Both the position numbers and the translations under genes were made by a program. Under the pieces are notes generated by a model. The model did not search any database and was not told where the DNA came from. It saw only the letters and a list, made by a program, of their open reading frames with translations. Positions 37,996 to 47,569 of a DNA stretch of 64,000 nucleotides are shown here, in pieces; within the stretch, counting starts at the first letter, position 1; each line of letters opens with the position of its first letter. This DNA comes from Miltoncostaea oceani (GTDB lineage: Bacteria; Actinomycetota; Thermoleophilia; Miltoncostaeales; Miltoncostaeaceae). The stretch is from positions 1 through 64,000 of the forward strand of contig NZ_CP064356.1 of the NCBI RefSeq assembly GCF_018141545.1, read 5' to 3'.

Positions 37996-39447
37996 CTAGG
38001 CGGCGAGCAGCGCCTCGGCCGCGCCCCGGCAGGCCTCGAGCACCGGTGAGGCGAGCAGGCTGAGGGCGATGACGGAGACGCCCGCGGTCACGGTCGCCAG
38101 GCCGACGGGGCCGGGGATCGCGAGCACCTTGCGCGGGCCGCCGTCGGGGCCCTCCGACCACGTCACCGCGATGACGCGGAGGTAGTAGCCGAGGCTCACC
38201 ATGCTGCCGACCGCGCCGACGACGGCGAGCCACGTGAGGTCGGCCTCGACGGCCGAGCCGAACAGCAGGAACTTGCCGATGAACCCGGAGAGCGGCGGGA
38301 AGCCGGCGAGGGACAGCATCGCGACGGTCATGACCGCGCCGACGACCGGACGGGCCCGGCCGTAGCCGGCGAGGGCGGAGATGTCGTCGCCGTCCTCGAC
38401 CTCGCGCTCGCGGATGATCACCACGGCGAAGGCCGCGAGGGTCATCGCCCCGTAGGCGAGGAGGTAGTAGAGGACCGCCTCCGCGCCGTCGATGCTGCCG
38501 GCGGCGACGCCGATCAGCAGGTAGCCGGCCTGGGCGATGCTCGAGTAGGCGAGCAGGCGCTTCATGTTGCTCTGCACGAGGGCGGCGACGTTGCCGATCA
38601 CGATGCTCGCGACGGCGAGGACGGCGATCGCGACGGACCAGTCGGGCTGCAGGTCGGGCATGACGCCCGAGAACAGCCGCAGGAACGCGGCGAACGCCGC
38701 GGCCTTGACGGCCGTCGACATGAAGGCGGTGACGGTGGTCGGCGCGCCCTCGTAGACGTCGGGGGTCCACATGTGGAACGGGGCGGCGGAGGCCTTGAAG
38801 GCGAGGCCGCCGGCGATCAGCGCCATCGCGGCCACGACGAGCGGCTCGCCGGTGAACGACGTGCCCTCCAGCTGCTCCCCGATGGCGCTGAGGCTGGTCG
38901 TCCCCGTCGCCCCGTAGAGGAGGGCGAGGCCGTAGAGCAGGAACGACGCGCCGACGGCGCCGGCGATCAGGTACTTGAGCCCGCTCTCCAGCGACTTCTC
39001 GCGCCACACCTCGAGCGCGCAGAGGACGTAGAGGCTCACCGAGAGGATCTCGATGCCGAGGAAGATCGTGATGAGGTCGCCGGCGCCGGCGACGAGCATC
39101 ATCCCGGCCGTCGAGACGAGGATCAGCGTCACGTACTCGCCGCGGCGGTCGACGGCGGCCGGCTCGCGCCACGCGAGCAGGATCGTCACGAGGGCCGCGG
39201 ACAGGAACAGGATGTTGAGCAGCAGGCTGAACCGGTCGGCCCGCAGGCCGCCCCCGAAGGCCTCCTGGCGTCCGCCCCACAGCACCGCCGACATCACGAT
39301 CGCCGCGACGATCCCGGCGATGCCGATGAGCGCCGGGCCGTGGCGGCGGGTCATCCGCCCGGGCAGCAGGCCCACCGTCATGGCGACCGTCGCGGTCCCC
39401 GCGGTGATCAGCAGGGGCGTCGCCGCGACGACGTTGAGGCTGCTCAC
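37996..39447 (-). CDS. nuoN: NADH-quinone oxidoreductase subunit N
   Basis: NuoN is one of three antiporter-like proton channels in the membrane arm of complex I. The 483 aa protein has about 14 TM helices, including the conserved FKASAAPFHMWTPDVYEG segment with its channel Lys and the LLAYSSIAQAGY motif of a discontinuous helix. It is the last gene of the nuoA-N operon. Its ATG overlaps the nuoM stop by 4 bases. Confidence 0.95.
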   Translation of the reverse strand: MSSLNVVAATPLLITAGTATVAMTVGLLPGRMTRRHGPALIGIAGIVAAIVMSAVLWGGRQEAFGGGLRADRFSLLLNILFLSAALVTILLAWREPAAVDRRGEYVTLILVSTAGMMLVAGAGDLITIFLGIEILSVSLYVLCALEVWREKSLESGLKYLIAGAVGASFLLYGLALLYGATGTTSLSAIGEQLEGTSFTGEPLVVAAMALIAGGLAFKASAAPFHMWTPDVYEGAPTTVTAFMSTAVKAAAFAAFLRLFSGVMPDLQPDWSVAIAVLAVASIVIGNVAALVQSNMKRLLAYSSIAQAGYLLIGVAAGSIDGAEAVLYYLLAYGAMTLAAFAVVIIREREVEDGDDISALAGYGRARPVVGAVMTVAMLSLAGFPPLSGFIGKFLLFGSAVEADLTWLAVVGAVGSMVSLGYYLRVIAVTWSEGPDGGPRKVLAIPGPVGLATVTAGVSVIALSLLASPVLEACRGAAEALLAA

Positions 39448-41036
39448 GGCGTCGCCTCCGCGGCGGCGTCGGGCGTCTCGTCACCGGGGAGCGGCAGGGC
39501 GTCGGCCGGGGGGTTGGCCGGGGGCTGGAAGCGGATCTGGTCCTCCGGGCGGTCGGCGGCGATCTGGGCGGGGGCGAGGGCGCGCTCGACGCTCGGCGTG
39601 GTGGCGTCCACGATCCCCCGCGGCCACAGGGCGATGACGAGCATCACGGCGACGAGGGGCAGGATCACGGCGAGGTCCCGGGCCCGCAGCTCCGCGTCGG
39701 CGCCGCGGCCGCCGCGGACGGGGCCGTTCATGGTGCTCTGGTAGAGCCGCAGCATGTAGACGGCCGCGTAGGCGATGCCGAGGCAGGCGAGCACGGCCAG
39801 CCAGACGTGCTGGCGGAAGACGCCCGTCAGGATCAGGAACTCGCCCGCGAAGGAGTTGGAGCCGGGGATCGCGAGGGACGCCATCGTCACGATCAGGAAG
39901 ATCCCGGTGAGCCGGGGGGCGCCGGCCGCGAGGCCGCCGATGCCGTCGATCCGGTCGTCGGGGGCGGCGCGGTTGATGACGGCGACGATCGCGAAGGCGG
40001 CGGCCACCACGACACCGTGGTTGACCATCTGCAGCACCGCGCCCTGGGAGGCCTGGACGTCGAGGGCGATGATCCCGAGGACGATGAAGCCGAGGTGGGC
40101 GAGGCTGGAGTACGCCACGAGCATCCGCATCGTCGGCGCCCGCCACGCGAGCAGCGAGCCATAGGCGATGCCGATGACGGCGAGCGCCCCGATCGGGACG
40201 GCGAGCCGGTCGGCGCCCTCGGGGAAGACGGGGACGCCGATGCGCAGGAAGCCGTAGACGCCGGCCTTGCTCATCACGGCGGCGAGCAGGCCGGTCACCA
40301 GGATCGGCGCGGCACGGTAGGCCACCGGCAGCCACGCGTGGAACGGCCAGAGGGGGAGCTTGATCGCGAAGGCGAGGGCGAAGCCGAGGAACAGCCAGGT
40401 GCTCTGGGTGTCCGTGAAGGTGACGCCCTCGAGGTCGCGGATGGTGAACGTGAACTGGCCGGTGATGTCGCGGGCCACGAAGGCCGTGGCCAGGATCGAC
40501 ACGAGCATCAGCAGGGAGCCGACCATCGTGTAGATCACGAACAGGTGGGTCGCCCGTCGCCGTCCCTCGCCGCCCCACATGGCGATGAGGAAGTAGAACG
40601 GGATCAGCATCGCCTCCCAGAAGACGTAGAACAGCACCAGGTGGCCGGCGGCGAAGAGGCCGAGGAGGCCGGTCTCGGCGAGCAGCAGCATCGCGAGGTA
40701 GCCGCGGGGCCGCTCGGGGAGTCGGGCGCAGGCGGCGCCGATCGCGATCGCGAAGATCACGGCGGTGAGGACGATCAGCCACAGCGAGATGCCGTCGACG
40801 CCGACGTCCCACGACAGGCCGGCCTGTGCGACCCAGCTCTGGTGGTCCACGTACTGGAGGTCGCCGCGGTCGCGGTCGAACAGGCCGACGAGGATCGCGA
40901 CGAGCACCAGGGTGCCGCCGGCCGCGAGGATCGCGTGGATGCGGGCCTGGACGACGCCGCCGGGCCCGGCGGGCACGGCGAGCAGGGAGAGGGCCCCCAG
41001 CAGGGGCAGCAGGACGATGATCGACACCCACGGCAT
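39444..41036 (-). CDS. nuoM: NADH-quinone oxidoreductase subunit M
   Basis: This is an antiporter-like proton-pumping subunit of complex I, 530 aa with about 14 TM helices. Typical features are FWEAMLIPFYFLIAMWGG with the essential Glu, the FAIKLPLWPFHAWLP channel Lys segment and VAYSSLAHLGF. The C terminus carries a polar Pro-rich extension of about 40 residues beyond the last helix. Start ATG 41036 overlaps the nuoL stop by one base. Confidence 0.95.
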   Translation of the reverse strand: MPWVSIIVLLPLLGALSLLAVPAGPGGVVQARIHAILAAGGTLVLVAILVGLFDRDRGDLQYVDHQSWVAQAGLSWDVGVDGISLWLIVLTAVIFAIAIGAACARLPERPRGYLAMLLLAETGLLGLFAAGHLVLFYVFWEAMLIPFYFLIAMWGGEGRRRATHLFVIYTMVGSLLMLVSILATAFVARDITGQFTFTIRDLEGVTFTDTQSTWLFLGFALAFAIKLPLWPFHAWLPVAYRAAPILVTGLLAAVMSKAGVYGFLRIGVPVFPEGADRLAVPIGALAVIGIAYGSLLAWRAPTMRMLVAYSSLAHLGFIVLGIIALDVQASQGAVLQMVNHGVVVAAAFAIVAVINRAAPDDRIDGIGGLAAGAPRLTGIFLIVTMASLAIPGSNSFAGEFLILTGVFRQHVWLAVLACLGIAYAAVYMLRLYQSTMNGPVRGGRGADAELRARDLAVILPLVAVMLVIALWPRGIVDATTPSVERALAPAQIAADRPEDQIRFQPPANPPADALPLPGDETPDAAAEATP

Positions 41037-42940
41037 CAGCGGACCGCCAGTGCGAGGACGGCGCCGAGGATCGCGACGCCCGCGATCATCGCGAAGGCGT
41101 AGGCCCGGATCAGGCCGGTCTGCAGCACGGAGAGCCCGCGGGCCGACTGGATCAGGCCGGCGACGACGCCCTCCACCCCGCCTTGGACGCCGTAGCGCTC
41201 CACGCGGGTGGTGAGCACGTCACCGAGGTCGCGGCCGGGCTGCACCACGACGTCCTCGATGGCGTCGTCGAACCGGTACTGGTCCTGCAGCAGGGCGCGG
41301 ACGCCGGGGACGGGGAGCAGGCGGGTGCGCCGGCCGGGGTCGGCGACGAAGACCCACCAGGCGAGGGCGATCGCGCCGAGCGCGAGCACCACGGAGACGA
41401 CGCTGACGATGAGCTCCCCGGACGTGGTCGCCTCGATGCCGGGATCGGCGAAGAGGTCGGGCTCGAGCCAGTCGTCCACGAGGTGCCAGGCGCCCGGCAC
41501 CTGCAGCAGGCCGGCGACGGAGGCGAGGCCCGCGAGGATCACGACCGGCGCGGACATGATCCACGACGGGTTGTGGGGGGCGTGCGGGTAGCCGCCCTCC
41601 GGCTCGGGGCCCCAGAACGCCCGGAAGAACAGGCGGAACATGTAGAAGGCGGTCATCCCGGCGGCGATCATCCCGACGATCGAGAGCACCACCCCGAGCG
41701 TCCCGGCCTCGAGGGCCTGCGCGAGGATCTCGTCCTTGCTGAAGAAGCCCGAGAACGGCGGGATGCCGGCGATCGAGAGGCAGCCGATCAGCACGACAAC
41801 GTGGGTGAGGCGCAGGTGCCTCCGCAGGCCGCCCATGCGGTCGAGGCTCTGCTCGCCGGCGAGCGCGTGGATCGCGATGCCGACGCCGAGGAACAGCAGG
41901 GCCTTGAAGAAGGCGTGGGTCAGGAAGTGGAACATCGCCCCGCCGTACAGCCCGAGCCCCGCGGCCATGATCATGTAGCCGATCTGGGAGACCGTGCTCC
42001 ACGCGAGGACGCGCTTGATGTCCTCCTGGACGAGCGCGATGGTCGCGGCCACGAAGAGGGTGACGGCGCCGGTGATCGCCACGAGGTCGCCCGCGTACGG
42101 CGCCAGCTCGTAGAGCACGTTGGTGCGGACGATCATGTAGACGCCGGCGGTGACCATCGTCGCGGCGTGGATGAGCGCGCTGACGGGCGTGGGGCCCTCC
42201 ATGGCGTCGGGCAGCCAGGTGTGGAGGGGGATCTGGGCGCTCTTCGCGGCGGCGCCGACGAACAGCAGCACCGCGACGGCCTCCGCGACGCCGGAGCCCT
42301 GGCCGAGCCCCTCGGGCGCGGTGGCGAACACCTCGAGGTAGTCGAGGGTGCCGAGCTCGCGCACCAGCAGGAACGCGGCGAGGACCATCCCGATGTCGCC
42401 GACGACGTTGATCACGAACGCCTTCTTGGCGGCGGCGACGGCCGACGGGCGGTCGTGGTAGTAGCCGATCAGGAGGTACGAGGCGAGGCCGACGAGGCCC
42501 CAGCCGACGATCAGGAAGAAGAAGTTCGCGGCCTCGACGAGGAGCAGCATCGCGAAGAGGAAGAAGTTCATCTCCGCGAAGAAGCGCCGGTAGTCGCGGT
42601 CGTGCTCCATGTACTCGGTGGAGTAGAGGACGATCAGCGTGCCGACGCCGGTGATGACCAGCATCATCATCACCGAGAGGGGGTCGACGAGCAGCGCGAG
42701 GTCGATGTCGAGGCCGGCGGACCGGACCCACGTCCACAGCGTCGTGACCTCGCCGCGGTCCTCGGCGTCGCGGCCGAGCAGCGTCGCGAAGACGACGACG
42801 GTCAGGGCGAACGCGACGGCCGGCATGCCGACGCCGATGGCGCGGGTGATGCGGCGGTCGGGCTCCCCGGGCCACACCGACAGCACGATGCAGCCGAGCA
42901 GGGGCAGGCCGAGGACGATCCAGGCGAGTGCGGCGATCAC
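41036..42940 (-). CDS. nuoL: NADH-quinone oxidoreductase subunit L
   Basis: NuoL is the distal antiporter-like subunit of complex I; its long lateral helix runs along the membrane arm. The 634 aa protein has the conserved YSTEYMEHD, KSAQIPLHTWLPDAMEGPTPVSALIHAATMV-type channel region (seen here in that order) and VLAWSTVSQIGYM. The C-terminal part after residue 480 contains the lateral-helix region. Start is GTG 42940, 13 bases after the nuoK stop. Confidence 0.95.
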   Translation of the reverse strand: MIAALAWIVLGLPLLGCIVLSVWPGEPDRRITRAIGVGMPAVAFALTVVVFATLLGRDAEDRGEVTTLWTWVRSAGLDIDLALLVDPLSVMMMLVITGVGTLIVLYSTEYMEHDRDYRRFFAEMNFFLFAMLLLVEAANFFFLIVGWGLVGLASYLLIGYYHDRPSAVAAAKKAFVINVVGDIGMVLAAFLLVRELGTLDYLEVFATAPEGLGQGSGVAEAVAVLLFVGAAAKSAQIPLHTWLPDAMEGPTPVSALIHAATMVTAGVYMIVRTNVLYELAPYAGDLVAITGAVTLFVAATIALVQEDIKRVLAWSTVSQIGYMIMAAGLGLYGGAMFHFLTHAFFKALLFLGVGIAIHALAGEQSLDRMGGLRRHLRLTHVVVLIGCLSIAGIPPFSGFFSKDEILAQALEAGTLGVVLSIVGMIAAGMTAFYMFRLFFRAFWGPEPEGGYPHAPHNPSWIMSAPVVILAGLASVAGLLQVPGAWHLVDDWLEPDLFADPGIEATTSGELIVSVVSVVLALGAIALAWWVFVADPGRRTRLLPVPGVRALLQDQYRFDDAIEDVVVQPGRDLGDVLTTRVERYGVQGGVEGVVAGLIQSARGLSVLQTGLIRAYAFAMIAGVAILGAVLALAVR

Positions 42941-42953
42941 GTGGGTGTGTCCC

Positions 42954-43277
42954 TCAGCCCTTCATCGTGGACATCTGGTCGACGTCGAGCGCCATGCGCT
43001 GGCGGAAGACGGCGACGACCAGCCCGAGGCCGATCACGACCTCGGCGGCGGCCACCACCATCACGAAGAGCGCGAAGACCTGGCCGTCCGTGTTGTCCCA
43101 GTACCGGCTGAAGCCGACGAGGGCGAGGTTGGCCGAGTTGAGCATCAGCTCCACGGCCAGGAGCAGCAGGAGGGGGTTGCGGCGGATCATCACGCCGAGC
43201 AGCCCCAGCAGGAAGAGGCCCCCGGAGACCGCGAGGTACGCGACGAGGGGAACGCCCTCGGGGTTGGCGGCGTTCAT
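42954..43277 (-). CDS. nuoK: NADH-quinone oxidoreductase subunit K
   Basis: This is a small membrane subunit of complex I, 107 aa with three TM helices. Two conserved buried Glu residues sit in LAVELMLNSANL and VVAAAEVVIGL, part of the proton pathway. The start ATG 43277 overlaps the nuoJ stop by 4 bases. Confidence 0.95.
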   Translation of the reverse strand: MNAANPEGVPLVAYLAVSGGLFLLGLLGVMIRRNPLLLLLAVELMLNSANLALVGFSRYWDNTDGQVFALFVMVVAAAEVVIGLGLVVAVFRQRMALDVDQMSTMKG

Positions 43278-43798
43278 CGGCCGCCCTCCGAGCGCACGGC
43301 CCGCTTGGCGAGCATCACGGCGCCCATCGCCGCGACGAGCAGGGCGAGGGACGTCGCCTCGAAGGCGACGAGGTACGTGTCGATGAAGGAGCGCCCGATC
43401 GCCTCGGGGCTGCCGATGTCGCCGACGGGCGCGGGGTCGTCGTTGATCCCCGGGAGGTCGGTGGTGAGCAGCACGACGGTCCCCTGGACGGCCAGGGCGA
43501 TCACCGCGAGCCACGCGAAGACGGCGTACCTGCCGAGGCGGTCGCCGATCTCGGCCACCGGCCTCTCCCCGAGGTACGCGATCACGAAGAGGAAGAGCAC
43601 GACGATGGCGCCGGCGTAGACGATCACCTGGATCGCCGCGACGAAGGGCGCGAGCAGCAGCAGGAACAGCACCGCCACCGACAGGAGGGTGCCGATCAGC
43701 GCGACCGTCGCGCGGAAGGGGCCCTTCAGGGTGATCACGAGCGTGCCCGACGCGAGCGCCGAGGCGGCCGCGATCGTGAAGACGATGCGCTCACCCAC
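43274..43798 (-). CDS. nuoJ: NADH-quinone oxidoreductase subunit J
   Basis: This is a membrane subunit of complex I, 174 aa with five TM helices. The family segment IQVIVYAGAIVVLFLFVI, with a pi-bulge helix involved in coupling, is present. GTG 43798 lies 8 bases after a TAGGGT hexamer and is separated from nuoI by only 18 bases, so the membrane-arm genes nuoJKLMN may have their own leaderless promoter in addition to read-through. Confidence 0.94.
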   Translation of the reverse strand: MGERIVFTIAAASALASGTLVITLKGPFRATVALIGTLLSVAVLFLLLLAPFVAAIQVIVYAGAIVVLFLFVIAYLGERPVAEIGDRLGRYAVFAWLAVIALAVQGTVVLLTTDLPGINDDPAPVGDIGSPEAIGRSFIDTYLVAFEATSLALLVAAMGAVMLAKRAVRSEGGR

Positions 43799-43806
43799 GG
43801 TCGGCC

Positions 43807-43812
43807 ACCCTA
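43807..43812 (-). promoter_or_regulatory. Internal -10 hexamer before nuoJ
   Basis: TAGGGT on the minus strand (43812-43807) is spaced 8 bases from the nuoJ GTG, with no Shine-Dalgarno. It lies between the nuoI stop and nuoJ, within the operon. Confidence 0.45.
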
Positions 43813-43816
43813 CCCA

Positions 43817-44272
43817 CTAGGGGATCTCCGAGCGGACGGGCACCGGCTTGGGGTGCGGCGCGAGGAGCATGTCCTTGGTGTAGAGCAGGTCGGTGCGCGT
43901 GCGCTCCGACATCTCGTACTCGTTCTCGAGCGTGATCGCGTCGAAGGGGCACGCGATCTCGCAGTAGCCGCAGAAGATGCAGCGGGCCATGTTGATCTCG
44001 TAGATGCGGGCGTACCGCTCACCCGACGAGACGCGGTGCTCCGGCGTGTTCTCCTCGGCGACGACGCGGATGCAGTCGGCGGGGCAGGCGGCGACGCAGA
44101 GGGAGCACCCGACGCACTTCTCGAGGCCGTTGTCGTGCGTCCACAGGCGGTGGCGGCCGCGGAACCGCGGGAAGACCGGCGTCTTCTTCTCGGGGTAGCC
44201 GATGGTCTCCGGCTTGCGGAGCATCTGGCGGAACGTGACCGCGAAGCCCTTGAGCTGGTCGTCGAGTCCCAT
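43817..44272 (-). CDS. nuoI: NADH-quinone oxidoreductase subunit I
   Basis: This ferredoxin-like subunit carries clusters N6a and N6b in the peripheral arm. The 151 aa protein has two 4Fe-4S motifs: CVGCSLCVAACP and CIFCGYCEIACP. Start ATG 44272 lies 10 bases after the nuoH stop. Confidence 0.96.
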   Translation of the reverse strand: MGLDDQLKGFAVTFRQMLRKPETIGYPEKKTPVFPRFRGRHRLWTHDNGLEKCVGCSLCVAACPADCIRVVAEENTPEHRVSSGERYARIYEINMARCIFCGYCEIACPFDAITLENEYEMSERTRTDLLYTKDMLLAPHPKPVPVRSEIP

Positions 44273-44282
44273 CAGTTCCTCA

Positions 44283-45275
44283 TCAGTTGGCGAATCCGAG
44301 GGCGACCACGATGGCGGTCACCACGAGGTTCAGCGTCGCGAGCGGCAGCAGGACCTTCCAGCCGAGCTTCATGAGGCGGTCGTACCGCAGGCGGGGCAGC
44401 GTCGCGCGCAGCCAGATGAACAGGAAGAGCATCGCCGCGATCTTGATCGCGAGCCACACCACGCCCGGCAGCCACGGGCCGGCGAAGCCGCCCAGGAAGA
44501 GCGTCGCGCCGAGCGCCGAGATGATGATCATGTTGATGTACTCGGCCAGGAAGAACATGGCGAACTTCAGGCCGCCGTACTCGGTGTGGTAGCCGGCGAC
44601 GAGCTCGGACTCGGCCTCCGGCATGTCGAACGGGGCGCGGTTCGTCTCGGCGACGGCGGCGACCAGGAAGATCGCGAAGCCGAGCGGCTGCACGAGGACG
44701 TACCAGACGGCGTCGCGCTGGGCGTTGACGATGTCCACGAGCGAGAGGCTCTGGGCCATCATGATCACGCCGATGATCGACAGGCCCATGGCGACCTCGT
44801 ACGAGACGAGCTGCGCCGCGGTGCGGGCCGCGCCGAGGAGGCTGTACTTGTTGCCGCTCGCCCACCCGCCGAGGATCAGGCCGTAGAAGCCGAGCCCGGA
44901 GAGGGCGAACAGGAAGAGGACGCCGATGTTGAGGTCGGCGCCGACGAGGGCGACGTCGTGCCCGAACACCTCGATCGGGTCGCCGAACGGGATCACGGCG
45001 ACGGCCGCGACGGCGGCGAACACCGAGATCATCGGGGCGATCTGGAAGAGGAGCCGGTTGGCCCCGCGGGGGACGAAGTCCTCCTTGAAGATCAGCTTCA
45101 CGACGTCGGCGAGCGGCTGCAGGTAGCCGATCGGGCCGGCGCGGTTCGGTCCGTACCGGGCCTGGAAGCGCCCGAGCAGCTTCCGCTCCCACAGCAGCGT
45201 GTACGCGAACGCCGTGATCAGGACGAAGACGACGATCGCGGCCTTGATCAGGACGACGAGGAAGGCCTCGTCCAC
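44283..45275 (-). CDS. nuoH: NADH-quinone oxidoreductase subunit H
   Basis: NuoH forms part of the quinone chamber at the junction of both arms of complex I. The 330 aa, eight-helix protein has ERKLLGRFQARYGPNRAGP, the acidic loop AETNRAPFDMPEAESELVAGY and the C-terminal LPRLRYDRLMKLGWK. GTG 45275 shares one base with the nuoG stop. Confidence 0.96.
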   Translation of the reverse strand: MDEAFLVVLIKAAIVVFVLITAFAYTLLWERKLLGRFQARYGPNRAGPIGYLQPLADVVKLIFKEDFVPRGANRLLFQIAPMISVFAAVAAVAVIPFGDPIEVFGHDVALVGADLNIGVLFLFALSGLGFYGLILGGWASGNKYSLLGAARTAAQLVSYEVAMGLSIIGVIMMAQSLSLVDIVNAQRDAVWYVLVQPLGFAIFLVAAVAETNRAPFDMPEAESELVAGYHTEYGGLKFAMFFLAEYINMIIISALGATLFLGGFAGPWLPGVVWLAIKIAAMLFLFIWLRATLPRLRYDRLMKLGWKVLLPLATLNLVVTAIVVALGFAN

Positions 45276-47569
45276 TACGCGACCCCGATCTCGACGCGCA
45301 CCGGGCCGCGGTCGGCCGGCATCAGGCGCTCGACCCCGGCCCCGGGCACGCCCGCGGCGACGAAGGCGGCGCCCGTGGGGTGGGCCGCGTCGAGGCGGAC
45401 GGGCAGCACGCACTCGCCGTGGGGGGAGCGCAGGCGGGCCATCGCGCCGTCGGCCAGGCCGAGGCGCCGGCCCTCGTCCGGGTGGAGGGTGAGGTCGGCG
45501 CCGGTGCGGACGGCGGCGAGCGCCTCCGCCCGGTACGCCGCGACGTTGCCGAAGATCCGGACGGTGGGCACCAGCGGCAGGCCGGTGCCGGACGCCTCGC
45601 GGGGCCCGTTGTGGCCGTTCGGCGAGACGGCCGCGGCGGGGGCGGGCAGCGGGACGCCCGTGACGCCGAGGGCGTCGTGGCTGAGGCCCGCGAGCGCGGG
45701 GCGGGCGGACGCGGCGGCCGCGAACGCGTGCGCGGCGGTCCGGTAGGGCGGCGGCGCGCCGAGGCGGTGGGCGAGGGCGATCAGCAGCTCCCAGCCGGGG
45801 GCGGCGCCGTCGGGCGGCGTGGCGCCGGGGCGCAGGCGCTGCGCGCGGCCGTTCATCGAGACGAGGACGCCCTCGGTCTCGTAGTGCGTCGCCGCCGGCA
45901 GCACCACGGTCGCGGTGTCGGTGAGGGACGACGCGTAGGAGGCGAGCGCGACGCGGGTGCGCACCCGTCCGAGCGCCCAGCCCCAGTCGGCGCCGCCGGG
46001 GCCGTCGAGCGGGTCGGCGTGGATCGTGAGGAGGCAGTCGATCTCGCCGCGGCGGGCGGCGGCGAGCACCTCGCCGGCCCCGAGGCCGAGGGCCCGCAGG
46101 CCGGCGCCGTTGACGTCGGCGCCGAGCTCGATCTGGTCGGCGCCCAGGGAGGCGACGCGGCGGGCGAGCGCCCCCGCGGCGTCGGGCTCGGCGGCCAGGT
46201 CGGCCTCGTCCCACAGCACGACGACGCCCTCGGCCTCGGGGAGCTCCAGCTCCTCGATCGCGGCGCGCAGCGCGCCCGGCGCGGAGCGGACGGAGGTGCC
46301 GAGGCCCTCCAGGGCGTGGGGCCGGGGCCCGACGGTGACGATGGCGGTGCCGCGGCGGCGCGCCTTGCGGAGCCGCAGCTCGACGATCGGCTGCTGGTTG
46401 GCGGGGTCGCCGCCGACGAGCACGACCAGGCCGGCGCCGTCGATGTCGCCGAGCTGGGCGGACGGCATCGACCGCAGGGCCTCGAGGCCGTCGCCGGGGA
46501 TGCCGAGGCGCTGCACGACGGCGCCCGCCAGGGCGCCCCCGGCGAGCTCCTGTGCCAGGAAGCCCTCCTCGACGGTGGCGGAGGGACCGACGAGGATCCC
46601 GACGCGCTCTGCACGGCCCAGCACGAGGGCGGCGGCGTCGACCGCGGCGTCGAGCGCGGTGGGGCGCACGCGATCCCCGTCGCGGATCAGGGGCTCGCGG
46701 AGGCGGTCGGGGGCGTCGTTGCCGGTGAAGGCGAACCGCGACAGGTCGGAGATCCAGCCCTCCTCGACCGCGTAGTTCGGGTCGGGGCGGCCCGTGACGC
46801 GGGCGACGCGGCCCTCGCGGGAGGTGAGCTCGACGTTGGCGCCGGTGGCGTCGTGACCGCACACCGACGGGGCGTTCTGGATGTCCCAGGGCCGGGCGAC
46901 GAAGCGGTAGGGGATGCTCGTCAGCGCGCCGACCGGGCAGAGGTCGATGACGTTGCCGGTGAAGCGGCCCTCGTAGCTGTCTCCCGTGAACGTCGCGATC
47001 TCGGAGCCGGCGCCCCGGTCCTCCATGATCAGCGCCTTGTCCTCGGCGACGTCCTGGCTGAACCGCACGCACCGCCAGCATGAGATGCAGCGCTCGCGGT
47101 CGAGCGCGATCACCGACGACAGGTCGAGCGGCTTCGGGAAGTGGCGCTTCGGCTCGATGAACCGGGTGCGGGCCGGGCCGAACCGGAAGGTCCGGTCCTG
47201 CAGGGGGCACTCGCCGCCCTTGTCGCAGACGGGGCAGTCGAGCGGGTGGTTCTGCAGCAGGAACTCGAGGACGCCGTCCTGGCCGTCCCGCGCGAGCTCG
47301 GACTGCGTCCGCACGACCATGTCCGGCTGGACGGGGGTGGAGCAGGCGGTCTGCAGACCGCGCATCCCCTCGACCTCGACGAGGCACATGCGGCAGGCGC
47401 CGACCGGCGGGCCGAGGCGGGGCTCGTAGCAGAAGATCGGCACCTCGACGCCGTGCGCGTACGCGGCGTCGACCAGCATCGTCCCGGCGGGCGCGGTCAC
47501 CCGGCGGCCGTTCAGCTCGAACTCGACCTGACCCTCGAGGGTGAGATCGACGGGCGCGTAGTCAGCCAC
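45275..47569 (-). CDS. nuoG: NADH-quinone oxidoreductase subunit G
   Basis: NuoG is the large Fe-S subunit of complex I. The 764 aa protein starts with a 2Fe-2S ferredoxin domain (CYEPRLGPPVGACRMC). N5 ligands are His and Cys in HPLDCPVCDKGGEC and N4 ligands are in CISCWRC and LCPVGALTS; a molybdopterin-oxidoreductase-like domain follows. At the N7 position only one Cys remains (SVCGHDATGAN), so cluster N7 is absent, as in many bacteria. The start GTG 47569 overlaps nuoF by 8 bases. Confidence 0.95.
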   Translation of the reverse strand: MADYAPVDLTLEGQVEFELNGRRVTAPAGTMLVDAAYAHGVEVPIFCYEPRLGPPVGACRMCLVEVEGMRGLQTACSTPVQPDMVVRTQSELARDGQDGVLEFLLQNHPLDCPVCDKGGECPLQDRTFRFGPARTRFIEPKRHFPKPLDLSSVIALDRERCISCWRCVRFSQDVAEDKALIMEDRGAGSEIATFTGDSYEGRFTGNVIDLCPVGALTSIPYRFVARPWDIQNAPSVCGHDATGANVELTSREGRVARVTGRPDPNYAVEEGWISDLSRFAFTGNDAPDRLREPLIRDGDRVRPTALDAAVDAAALVLGRAERVGILVGPSATVEEGFLAQELAGGALAGAVVQRLGIPGDGLEALRSMPSAQLGDIDGAGLVVLVGGDPANQQPIVELRLRKARRRGTAIVTVGPRPHALEGLGTSVRSAPGALRAAIEELELPEAEGVVVLWDEADLAAEPDAAGALARRVASLGADQIELGADVNGAGLRALGLGAGEVLAAARRGEIDCLLTIHADPLDGPGGADWGWALGRVRTRVALASYASSLTDTATVVLPAATHYETEGVLVSMNGRAQRLRPGATPPDGAAPGWELLIALAHRLGAPPPYRTAAHAFAAAASARPALAGLSHDALGVTGVPLPAPAAAVSPNGHNGPREASGTGLPLVPTVRIFGNVAAYRAEALAAVRTGADLTLHPDEGRRLGLADGAMARLRSPHGECVLPVRLDAAHPTGAAFVAAGVPGAGVERLMPADRGPVRVEIGVA

